This document shows positions 1 through 5,316 of a stretch of 5,316 bases of DNA, piece after piece (the stretch's first letter is position 1; each line of letters opens with the position of its first letter). A program made the translations under genes and the position numbers. A model generated the notes under the pieces. The model made no database searches. It was not told the DNA's origin and was given only the letters and a program-made list of their open reading frames with translations. Origin of the DNA: CAYZPB01 sp964480445 (GTDB lineage: Bacteria > Bacillota > Bacilli > Tepidibacillales > Tepidibacillaceae). The stretch is from assembly GCA_964480445.1 (NCBI GenBank), contig CAYZPB010000063.1, positions 1 to 5,316 of the forward strand, in the 5' to 3' direction.

Positions 1-656
1 ACCATTGATAAGTCATGCGCAATAAAAAGATAAGTTAAACCTTTTTCCTCCTGTAAATCCTGTAACAGGTTGACTATCTGCGCCTGGATGGAAACGTCTA
101 ATGCCGAAATCGGCTCATCACAGATAATAAATTCAGGTTCAACAGCAAGGGCTCTTGCGATCCCAATCCTTTGTCGTTGACCGCCACTAAACTCATGAGC
201 AAATCGATTCGCATGTTCTTTATTAAGTCCTACTGTATTTAGTAACTCATGGATACGCTTAAGTCGTTCTTCTCCCTTAGAAAGTTTGTGAATGTCAATC
301 CCTTCGCCAACAATATCGGAAATTGTCATCCGTGGATTTAAAGAAGCATAGGGATCTTGGAAAATCATCTGCATTGAACGATTAAACTCTTTTGTCTGTT
401 GCTTTGTAAGTTTGGCAAGATTAATACCCTTATAGATGATTTCACCACTTGTCGGCTCGTATAAACGAATAATCGTTCGACCTGTGGTTGACTTCCCACA
501 ACCAGACTCGCCAACCAGACCAAAAGTCTCTCCTCTTTTTATTGCAAAAGTGACATCATCAACCGCTTTGATATCCCCTGTTGATACCTTAAAATACTTT
601 TTCAGGTGCTTAACCTCTAAGATAATATCGTTCTTATTCGCAATATTATTTGTCAC
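1..656 (-). CDS. oppF: Oligopeptide ABC transporter ATP-binding protein OppF (partial, C-terminus beyond window)
   Basis: This is one of the two cytoplasmic ATPases of the peptide importer; with OppD it forms the ATP-hydrolysing pair under OppB/OppC. The first 218 codons are present and open to the window edge; the C-terminal part, including any oligopeptide-transporter C-terminal domain, lies outside. Visible motifs are Walker A GESGCGKST (residues 49-57), Q-loop Q100 in IFQDPYASLNP, signature FSGGQ (156-160), Walker B FIICDEP (176-182), D-loop SALD (184-187) and H-loop His214, so the site looks catalytically complete. The proposed start is GTG at 654-656, which overlaps the end of oppD by 11 bases, with SD AGGGGGTG six bases upstream inside oppD; this implies translational coupling. 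The DPYASLNPRMT segment and the position after oppD are typical of OppF/DppF. Oligopeptide versus dipeptide specificity cannot be fixed from the ATPase. Confidence 0.93.
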   Translation of the reverse strand, partial: MTNNIANKNDIILEVKHLKKYFKVSTGDIKAVDDVTFAIKRGETFGLVGESGCGKSTTGRTIIRLYEPTSGEIIYKGINLAKLTKQQTKEFNRSMQMIFQDPYASLNPRMTISDIVGEGIDIHKLSKGEERLKRIHELLNTVGLNKEHANRFAHEFSGGQRQRIGIARALAVEPEFIICDEPISALDVSIQAQIVNLLQDLQEEKGLTYLFIAHDLSM

Positions 657-1671
657 CTTTAGCACCCCCTATTTGAAATGGTATCCCCTCTGTAGGAGCA
701 TACTCATGTTGTAACCAACATTTAGTTTTATGTTCAGCAGAAATTGCAGTGGTCTCTGGGTTAATTGTAGTACAGATTTCCATTGCAAACTTACAGCGCG
801 GATAAAACGCGCAACCACTTGGGGGTTCAATCATATCTGGTGGTGTTCCTTCGATTGTTAAAAGACGTGTACCCTTGGAATCTATCCGGGGCACCGACTT
901 TAATAAAGCCCAAGTATAAGGATGCTGTGGATTATAAAAAATATCGTCTTTAGTACCAATCTCAACAATCTCTCCCGCATACATCACTACAACACGTTGT
1001 GCCATATTTGCAACAACTCCCAGGTCATGTGTAATTAAGATAATTGATGTTTTAAGCTGCAGTTGCAAGTCCTTCATCAATTCCAGAATTTGAGCTTGTA
1101 TTGTTACATCAAGCGCAGTTGTCGGTTCATCAGCTATCAATAACTGTGGGTTACTAGCTAGAGCGATAGCAATCATCGCACGCTGACGCATGCCACCACT
1201 AAATTCATGTGGATGCTGTTTGATTCTAAGTTCAGCGTTTGAAATTCCAACTAACCCCAGCATCTCAATTGAGCGCTGCCTCGCTTCACTACGCGACATA
1301 CCTTGATGTTTAATTAAACCTTCAGCAATCTGTTTCCCAATCGTCATCGTGGGGTTTAGTGAAGTCATTGGATCTTGGAAAATCATTCCGATCTTAGAAC
1401 CTCGAATATTTTCCATCTGTTTATCAGTTAATTGTATTAAATCTTCTCCATCAAAATGAATTTCTCCATTTTTATAAACAGCAGGTGGTGCAGGATTTAA
1501 CCGCATTATTGATTGAGATGTTACACTTTTACCACTGCCTGACTCACCAACTATTGCTATGGCTTCACCCTTAATCACATCAAAAGAAATCCCACGCACC
1601 GCTTGAACCTCACCTGCGTACGTAAAAAAGGAGACTTCTAAATCTTTTACGCTTAAAATTTTCTCCGACAC
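646..1671 (-). CDS. oppD: Oligopeptide ABC transporter ATP-binding protein OppD
   Basis: This is the second cytoplasmic ATPase of the importer, 341 residues and full length for the family. Walker A GESGSGKS is at residues 42-49, Q-loop Q99 in IFQDPMTSLNP, signature FSGGM (157-161, the usual OppD/DppD variant of LSGGQ), Walker B LLIADEP (177-183), D-loop TALD (185-188) and H-loop His215. The C-terminal oligopeptide-transporter domain follows (about 248-330), with HPYTWALL and four cysteines: C287, C293, C300 and C318. Cysteines in this arrangement bind a [4Fe-4S] cluster in some characterised DppD/OppD proteins; that this one does is an inference. The start is GTG at 1669-1671, five bases after a strong AGGAGGAGG that begins in the oppC stop codon. 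Twelve bases separate it from oppC and it overlaps oppF by 11, consistent with one operon. Confidence 0.95.
   Translation of the reverse strand: MSEKILSVKDLEVSFFTYAGEVQAVRGISFDVIKGEAIAIVGESGSGKSVTSQSIMRLNPAPPAVYKNGEIHFDGEDLIQLTDKQMENIRGSKIGMIFQDPMTSLNPTMTIGKQIAEGLIKHQGMSRSEARQRSIEMLGLVGISNAELRIKQHPHEFSGGMRQRAMIAIALASNPQLLIADEPTTALDVTIQAQILELMKDLQLQLKTSIILITHDLGVVANMAQRVVVMYAGEIVEIGTKDDIFYNPQHPYTWALLKSVPRIDSKGTRLLTIEGTPPDMIEPPSGCAFYPRCKFAMEICTTINPETTAISAEHKTKCWLQHEYAPTEGIPFQIGGAKGDK
663..670 (-). promoter_or_regulatory. Ribosome binding site of oppF, inside the oppD 3' end
   Basis: The minus strand reads AGGGGGTG, six bases before the GTG start of oppF. It pairs with the 16S anti-SD CACCUCCU if one G-U wobble is allowed. 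It supports the GTG at 656 as the start and lies within the last codons of oppD, so ribosomes finishing oppD would reach it directly. Confidence 0.7.
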
Positions 1672-1676
1672 AGCTG

Positions 1677-1685
1677 CCTCCTCCT
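1677..1685 (-). promoter_or_regulatory. Ribosome binding site of oppD
   Basis: The minus strand reads AGGAGGAGG, a tandem consensus SD that begins inside the TAG stop of oppC and ends five bases before the GTG of oppD. It is the closest to consensus in the window and decides the non-ATG start of oppD. Confidence 0.75.
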
Positions 1686-2451
1686 ATTTCCGTGACCTTG
1701 GATCAAGAGCATCTCTTAATCCATCACCAAATACATTAAATGCAAACATTGTTACCGATATTAAGATAGCAGGGAAAACTAACCTCCACCAATATCCTGT
1801 CAAGATAACAGAAACACCATCATTAATCATTAAACCCCAGCTAGTATTGGGTGGTGCTATTCCTATACCAATAAAGCTTAGAAATGCCTCAGCAAAAATT
1901 GCCGTCGGTATAGTCAAGGTAAGATTAACTATAATTAATCCTAAAGTATTAGGAATTAAGTGCTTAGCTAACAGACGTTTTGTACTTGCGCCAAGTGTCC
2001 TGGCTGCCAATACAAATTCCATCTCCTTCAATTGTAATACCTGTCCGCGCACCAAACGAGCCATTCCGACCCAGCCGGTGGCTGCAATTGCGAGTACTAT
2101 CGTTAGAATTCCTTGTTTATCAATTGCTACCATGATTAAAATAACAACAAGTAAATATGGAAGAGCATATAATACGTCAACAATACGCATCATTATTTGG
2201 TCAACCCGTCGATTACTATAACCAGANNNNNNNNNNNNNNNNNNNNNNNNNNNNNNNNNNNNNNNNNNNNNNNNNNNNNNNNNNNNNNNNNNNNNNNNNN
2301 NNNNNNNNNNNNNNNNNNNNNNNNNNAATTTATTCTCTCTTAACCTTCTAAAAGCATCTTTTAAAAGACTCGTACTGGGCCGACTAATAGTCTCCGCTTC
2401 TGCTTTATCAGCATGATATCGTTTAAACTTATCGCGAGTTATCTGTTCCAT
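1684..2451 (-). CDS. oppC: Oligopeptide ABC transporter permease OppC (interrupted by an assembly gap)
   Basis: This is an inner-membrane permease subunit that pairs with OppB to form the translocation path. Both ends are present: a cytoplasmic N-terminus containing LLKDAFRRLRENK (typical of OppC just before the first membrane segment) and, after the gap, SGYSNRRVDQIMMR, several hydrophobic segments, the EAA-type coupling loop AARTLGASTKRLLAKHLIPN (about 1953-2010) and the family C-terminus GDGLRDALDPRSRK. The gap at 2227-2326 removes the first membrane segment, the periplasmic loop with the usual FGTD-GRD motif and the second membrane segment. The frame happens to stay open across 100 N, but that length is a placeholder. 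Two starts are possible: ATG at 2460, which overlaps oppB by 8 bases but has a GAGGG abutting it, and ATG at 2451, nine bases after that GAGGG. I chose 2451 on SD spacing; the difference is three residues. The stop is TAG at 1684-1686. Confidence 0.92.
   Translation of the reverse strand: MEQITRDKFKRYHADKAEAETISRPSTSLLKDAFRRLRENKXXXXXXXXXXXXXXXXXXXXXXXXXXXXXXXXXXSGYSNRRVDQIMMRIVDVLYALPYLLVVILIMVAIDKQGILTIVLAIAATGWVGMARLVRGQVLQLKEMEFVLAARTLGASTKRLLAKHLIPNTLGLIIVNLTLTIPTAIFAEAFLSFIGIGIAPPNTSWGLMINDGVSVILTGYWWRLVFPAILISVTMFAFNVFGDGLRDALDPRSRK
2227..2326. other. Assembly gap (100 N) inside oppC
   Basis: Exactly 100 unknown bases, the conventional placeholder for a scaffold gap of unknown length. 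Last known residues before it are RENK followed by a TT- codon (Leu or Phe); the first after it are SGYSNRR. In ordinary OppC proteins roughly 85-100 residues separate these points, so the true missing DNA is probably about 260-300 bases rather than 100. Confidence 0.97.
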
Positions 2452-2452
2452 A

Positions 2453-3382
2453 TTAGTCATCCCTCATTCCCATCTTTATTCGTGGATCGATTATGCTATA
2501 GAGAATGTCAACTATAAAGTTAGCCATAATTAAAATCGCACCAAAAAATATAGTTGTACCCATAATAACTGGATAGTCACGCTGAGTAACACTAGCTACG
2601 AAATATTTCCCTAATCCAGGTATGGCAAAGACGTGTTCAATAACAAATGTGCCCGTTAATAGGCTTGCAATCAACGGCCCCATGATCGTAATTATTGGCA
2701 TAATTGCATTTCTAACAGTATGTTTCCAGACGACTGCAAGGTTACTTAATCCTTTAGCCTTGGCTGTTCTAATATAATCCTGACCAAGTACCTCCAGCAT
2801 ATTTGAACGCATCAATCGTGCAACAACAGCCGTTGAATGCATACCCAGAGCAATAATTGGTAAGATAGCACTTTGCCATGAATCCCAACGTGCAATTGGA
2901 AACCAACCTAACCAGACTGCAAAAATTATAATCAAGATTGGTCCTAATACAAGGTTGGGTATGGAGACACCTAAAACGGCTATTCCCGTGGCGGCATAAT
3001 CGACAATCGTATTCCGTTTCAAAGCGGCAGTAATTCCCAGAAACAAACCAAATATCAGCGCAAAGGCAAGTGCACCTGCTCCTAAGGCTGCTGAAACAGG
3101 AAAGTGATCAGCTATAATTTCGTTTACAGTTCTTGATTTAGAATAATACGAGGGCCCAAGATCTCCTTTAACAAGGTTTTTGAGATAATTTACATATTGT
3201 TCAGGTTTCGACTTGTCTAGACCATAATATCTCTCAAGATTCGCCCTTATCTCTGGCGGTTGATTGCCTTCTTTATTTAGCGGGCTACCCGGAGCTAAAT
3301 TCATTAGTAAAAATGTAATTGTAATTATAACCCAGAGTGTAACTACAAACATTATCACTCTTTGTGTGATAAACCTTAGCAA
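2453..3382 (-). CDS. oppB: Oligopeptide ABC transporter permease OppB
   Basis: This inner-membrane permease subunit partners OppC and is full length at 309 residues. It starts with the family's N-terminal membrane segment (about 8-28, ending in LAPGSP), followed by an external loop with ERYYGLDKSKPEQYVNYLKNLVKG and GDLGPSYY (about 50-80). Five further hydrophobic segments lie at about 97-120, 130-160, 172-188, 229-250 and 275-297. The EAA coupling loop, DYIRTAKAKGLSNLAVVWKH (202-221) followed by NAIMP, contacts the ATPase. VIEHVFAIPGLGKYF (247-261) and the ending SIIDPRIK are typical of OppB/DppB. The chosen start is TTG at 3380-3382, because GGGGGTG lies seven bases upstream; the nearby ATG at 3398 is out of frame. 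Its TAA stop is one base before the preferred oppC ATG, so the two are probably translationally coupled. Confidence 0.95.
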   Translation of the reverse strand: MLRFITQRVIMFVVTLWVIITITFLLMNLAPGSPLNKEGNQPPEIRANLERYYGLDKSKPEQYVNYLKNLVKGDLGPSYYSKSRTVNEIIADHFPVSAALGAGALAFALIFGLFLGITAALKRNTIVDYAATGIAVLGVSIPNLVLGPILIIIFAVWLGWFPIARWDSWQSAILPIIALGMHSTAVVARLMRSNMLEVLGQDYIRTAKAKGLSNLAVVWKHTVRNAIMPIITIMGPLIASLLTGTFVIEHVFAIPGLGKYFVASVTQRDYPVIMGTTIFFGAILIMANFIVDILYSIIDPRIKMGMRDD

Positions 3383-3389
3383 AGATTCG

Positions 3390-3396
3390 CACCCCC
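3390..3396 (-). promoter_or_regulatory. Ribosome binding site of oppB (supports TTG start)
   Basis: The minus strand reads GGGGGTG, which matches GGAGGTG apart from one G that can wobble-pair with the anti-SD. Its seven-base spacing to the TTG at 3382 makes that rare start credible. Confidence 0.65.
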
Positions 3397-3428
3397 ATAG
3401 ATCTCAGTATTCTTTTCATAGTACGTTA

Positions 3429-3457
3429 ATTATAGAGATATGTCACGTAAAAGTATA
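3429..3457 (-). promoter_or_regulatory. Possible secondary promoter for oppBCDF
   Basis: A perfect TATAAT is read on the minus strand at 3434-3429, with TATACT at 3457-3452 (three of six matches to TTGACA) seventeen bases upstream. It lies about 47 bases before oppB, downstream of the intercistronic palindrome, where an internal promoter would let oppBCDF be transcribed apart from oppA. The region is very AT-rich, so a chance match is quite possible. Confidence 0.3.
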
Positions 3458-3531
3458 GATATAAACACAATTTTAACTATAACATTAAAAACAAAAAAAA
3501 TACAGATGATTTATTAATAATTATAAGATAG

Positions 3532-3559
3532 AGGATGGCATACAATTGTATGCCATCCT
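3532..3559 (-). terminator. Perfect 28-base palindrome in the oppA-oppB gap; hairpin, likely attenuating terminator or 3' stabiliser
   Basis: Two perfectly complementary 12-base arms (AGGATGGCATAC and its complement) flank the loop AATT. It lies 29 bases after the oppA stop. Reading in the operon direction, the hairpin is followed by CTATCTTATAATTATT, which is U-rich but not a clean U-tract, so termination would be partial. Hairpins between a binding-protein gene and its permease genes commonly raise binding-protein levels over the membrane components, by partial termination or by protecting the upstream mRNA; that role here is inferred. A perfect DNA palindrome could also be a protein-binding site. 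Confidence 0.55.
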
Positions 3560-3588
3560 ATTTAAATATTGTTAAATTGTATTAGTTA

Positions 3589-5214
3589 TTAATCTACAAG
3601 GTTTCCATTATACTCACGGAAGTCAACGTCCATATCAGGAGATGAACCTGGAGGAACTAAACCGGTAGCTGGTAATTGTCCACCTTTTAGAATTTGATCA
3701 ACGATTGCCTCACGATCAATTGCAAGTGAGAAAGCTTTGCGAATGTTTGCATTGCCAAAGATTTCATCATTATTATTGAATATGCCGAAGTAAGTGCCTA
3801 GGATTGGTACAGATGTAGCCTCACCTTTTTGAAGTAACTCGAACACTAACTCCGAAGGTGCTTGATCTTCATGAATCTCGTTGTTTTTGAATAATTGATA
3901 AGCTGTATTGTCGTCATTAACCATAATCCATTTAATTGAGTTCAGCTTAACTTCATCTTTATTCCAGTATTTATCATTTTTAACAATTGTAATTTCGTCA
4001 TCGTGTTTCCAGCTTTCAAATGTAAATGGTCCGTTGCCAACAAAACTAGCTGCGTTAGCTGCCCATTTATCATTAGCTGTAACAACTTTTTCGTTTACTG
4101 GATAGAAACTACCAAATGCAGTAAGTTGTAAGAAATAAGGTGTTTGTGCCTCAAGTTCAACTTTAAGTGTTTTTGCATCTACTGCTGTAACTCCAACTTG
4201 ATCTGCAGTAGCATCACCAGCATTGTATTTCTCACCATTTTTCAGTACATATAATTGATAAGCATAGTCAGCTGCAGTTGCAGGATTTAAAACACGTTTC
4301 CATGCATATTCAAAATCGTTTGCAGTAACAGGGTCACCATTAGACCAGAAAATGTCATCTTTAAGTGTAAATGTGTAAGTTAATTCATCTTCTGAAACTG
4401 TCCAGCTTTCAGCCATACCTGATCCAGCTGTTACTTCACTGTCTTTATCAAGTCTTGTTAAACCCTCTTGAAGGTGACGAAGAATTTCAAAAGAAGTAGT
4501 GTCAGTAGCTTGAGCAGAGTCTAAGCTTGGTGGCTCAGTACGAGCATTTAACAATAAGTTGTTATCATATGCTGCGTCAGAAATAGATGCCCAAGTGTAG
4601 TCTCTACTTCCTTCACCATGTAGAACTAAATCTTTAACGTAATCTTGCTTTACTCTTACTTCTGTGTAGAAGTAAATTGGTGCGATTCCAGCCTCTTCCA
4701 TTAGAATCTTCTCTGCTTTAGATAAGTATTCTAAACGAAGTTCTTGATCGCCAGTAGCTTTTGCATCTGCTACTAATTTGTCATATTCAGCATTACTGTA
4801 TTTACCATCGTTATTTCCACCACCAGTAATGAATACATCAAGGAATGTAATCGGGTCCATAAAGTCCCCTAGCCATCCTAAACGTCCTATCTGGAAGTCG
4901 CCCTCAGCTAATGTGTCAAGATAAGCGTTCCACTCCATGTTACCAAGTTCAACAGTCGCGCCTAACTCATCCGCCCACATTCCTTGAAGTGCTTCAGCAA
5001 TTTTTTGATGAGCATCATTTGTGTTGTAAATATATTTTACTGTTGGTAGTTCATCAAGTCCTAACTCTTTTAAACCAGCATTTAATGCTTGAACTGCTGC
5101 GCTTTCATCGCCGTTTGTATCTGGCTCGTCTTCGCCATTACAACCAACTAGGCCCAGAGTTGCAACCATAACTAATGCCAGTGCAAGAATTAGCATTTTA
5201 CGAGCTGCTTTCAT
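3589..5214 (-). CDS. oppA: Oligopeptide-binding lipoprotein OppA, apparently circularly permuted
   Basis: This lipid-anchored SBP_bac_5 (cluster C) protein should capture peptides outside the cell membrane and deliver them to OppBC. It has 541 residues, a normal family length. Order seen: signal peptide MKAARKMLILALALV... with lipobox LVGC (Cys25 lipidated); acidic linker 26-40; then at 41-212 the segment that normally forms the C-terminal third (LPTVKYIYNTNDAHQKIAEA, EWNAYLDT, GWLGDFMDPITFLD, GNNDGKYSNAEYD, AEKILMEEAGIAPIYFYTEV, VKDLVLHG). From about 216 comes the normal mature N-terminus and middle (LLNARTEPPSLD, EGLTRLD, MAESWTVSEDELTYTFTL, WSNGDPVTANDFEYAW, NGPFTFESWKHDD, VKNDKYW, IRKAFSLAIDREAIV, PATGLVPPG), ending at FREYNGNLVD with tandem TAA stops. 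Asp117 in GWLGDF aligns with Asp419 of Salmonella OppA, which binds the peptide amino terminus. The start is ATG at 5214 because the upstream in-frame ATG at 5232 overlaps the SD. The family call is firm; the permutation needs read-level confirmation. Confidence 0.95.
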   Translation of the reverse strand: MKAARKMLILALALVMVATLGLVGCNGEDEPDTNGDESAAVQALNAGLKELGLDELPTVKYIYNTNDAHQKIAEALQGMWADELGATVELGNMEWNAYLDTLAEGDFQIGRLGWLGDFMDPITFLDVFITGGGNNDGKYSNAEYDKLVADAKATGDQELRLEYLSKAEKILMEEAGIAPIYFYTEVRVKQDYVKDLVLHGEGSRDYTWASISDAAYDNNLLLNARTEPPSLDSAQATDTTSFEILRHLQEGLTRLDKDSEVTAGSGMAESWTVSEDELTYTFTLKDDIFWSNGDPVTANDFEYAWKRVLNPATAADYAYQLYVLKNGEKYNAGDATADQVGVTAVDAKTLKVELEAQTPYFLQLTAFGSFYPVNEKVVTANDKWAANAASFVGNGPFTFESWKHDDEITIVKNDKYWNKDEVKLNSIKWIMVNDDNTAYQLFKNNEIHEDQAPSELVFELLQKGEATSVPILGTYFGIFNNNDEIFGNANIRKAFSLAIDREAIVDQILKGGQLPATGLVPPGSSPDMDVDFREYNGNLVD

Positions 5215-5222
5215 AAATATAT

Positions 5223-5230
5223 ACCCCCTC
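5223..5230 (-). promoter_or_regulatory. Ribosome binding site of oppA
   Basis: The minus strand reads GAGGGGGT, with its last G nine bases before ATG 5214. The alternative in-frame ATG at 5230-5232 overlaps this SD and would add MRGYIF before a signal peptide that is already complete, so 5214 is preferred. Confidence 0.75.
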
Positions 5231-5242
5231 ATTTTTTGTTTT

Positions 5243-5277
5243 TTTTATAATAAAGTTGCTATGCAACTATTATAAAA
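5243..5277. promoter_or_regulatory. Imperfect inverted repeat in the oppA leader (candidate operator or 5'-UTR hairpin)
   Basis: The arms TTTTATAATAAAGTTGC (5243-5259) and GCAACTATTATAAAA (5263-5277) are complementary except for a two-base bulge, around a three-base centre. The core is GTTGC-TAT-GCAAC. It covers the TATAAT-like element at 5274-5269, so it could be an operator at the promoter or a stem near the mRNA 5' end that stabilises oppA. No known regulator motif is recognised. AT-richness makes the outer arms weak evidence; the GC-containing core is the more convincing part. Confidence 0.45.
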
Positions 5278-5312
5278 CTAATAATAAATAACTCACGTAT
5301 AGCTTTTGTCAA
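5269..5312 (-). promoter_or_regulatory. Candidate promoter elements of the opp operon
   Basis: On the minus strand a perfect TTGACA lies at 5312-5307, and a perfect TATAAT at 5274-5269. They are 32 bases apart, too far to be one sigma-A promoter. At the normal 17-base distance from TTGACA the -10 would be the poor ATTTAT (5289-5284). At 17 bases from TATAAT the -35 would be the unconvincing CGTGAG. One of the two elements probably marks the real promoter, giving a transcript start about 50-65 bases before oppA; which one cannot be decided here. Confidence 0.4.
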
Positions 5313-5316
5313 GCAA

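Noticed and set aside
436..714. 92-codon open frame on the plus strand
   Set aside because: It is antisense to the Walker A region of oppF and the end of oppD, both strongly conserved; no family resemblance.
1847..2221. 124-codon open frame on the plus strand
   Set aside because: It lies wholly antisense to the conserved part of oppC, runs into the N gap, has no SD worth noting and encodes no recognisable domain; a shadow frame.
3396..3398. ATG as an upstream start for oppB
   Set aside because: It is out of frame with OppB by one base and overlaps the GGGGGTG that serves the TTG start.
3493..3500. T8 run on the minus strand as the U-tract of an intrinsic terminator
   Set aside because: It lies about 30 bases beyond the palindrome, and no stem ends immediately before it, so it is not part of a standard terminator.
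4911..5171. 86-codon open frame on the plus strand inside oppA
   Set aside because: It is antisense to oppA, low-complexity and rich in Leu/Gln/His as expected from a complementary reading; no SD or domain.
3589..5214. oppA as a fusion of two different binding-protein fragments or a broken pseudogene
   Set aside because: The two blocks are complementary parts of one SBP_bac_5 protein with no overlap or loss, the frame is fully open over 541 codons, and signal peptide, SD and stops are intact; a single permuted protein explains this better.

Overview
The window holds most of one oligopeptide/dipeptide ABC-importer operon, all on the minus strand, in the order oppA-oppB-oppC-oppD-oppF (right to left on the given strand). 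The low G+C content, strong purine-rich Shine-Dalgarno (SD) sequences, a lipoprotein-type binding protein and frequent GTG/TTG starts suggest a Bacillota (Firmicutes-type) bacterium, probably clostridial. The genus cannot be told from this sequence. A run of exactly 100 N inside oppC shows that this is a scaffolded draft or metagenome assembly.

Layout: 5215-5316 is the operon leader, with a -35-like box, a TATAAT-like element and an imperfect dyad next to the oppA ribosome binding site. oppA (3589-5214) encodes the lipid-anchored peptide-binding protein. A 206-base intercistronic region follows, with a perfect 28-base palindrome and a possible secondary promoter. oppB (2453-3382) and oppC (1684-2451, interrupted by the gap) encode the two permease subunits. 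oppD (646-1671) and oppF (1-656, cut by the window edge) encode the two ATPases. From oppB onward the genes abut or overlap by a few bases, as expected for one co-transcribed and translationally coupled unit.

The most unusual thing here is oppA. The protein has a normal signal peptide, lipobox and full family length, but its parts are in the wrong order. The segment that forms the C-terminal third of ordinary OppA proteins lies directly behind the signal peptide and acidic linker, and the normal N-terminal two thirds follow it. The gene then ends with tandem stops exactly where the C-terminal segment would normally begin. Read in a circle, nothing appears to be missing, so this looks like an in-frame circular permutation of the whole binding protein. 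The two new internal joins both lie at GCAGCA (Ala-Ala). No published description of a permuted OppA is known to me. An assembly error must be excluded, but it would need several independent in-frame misjoins.

The expected working of the set is conventional: lipid-anchored OppA captures peptides outside the membrane, OppB/OppC form the channel, and OppD/OppF hydrolyse ATP to drive import. If the permutation is real, OppA would be tethered to the membrane through a different lobe than in normal OppA.
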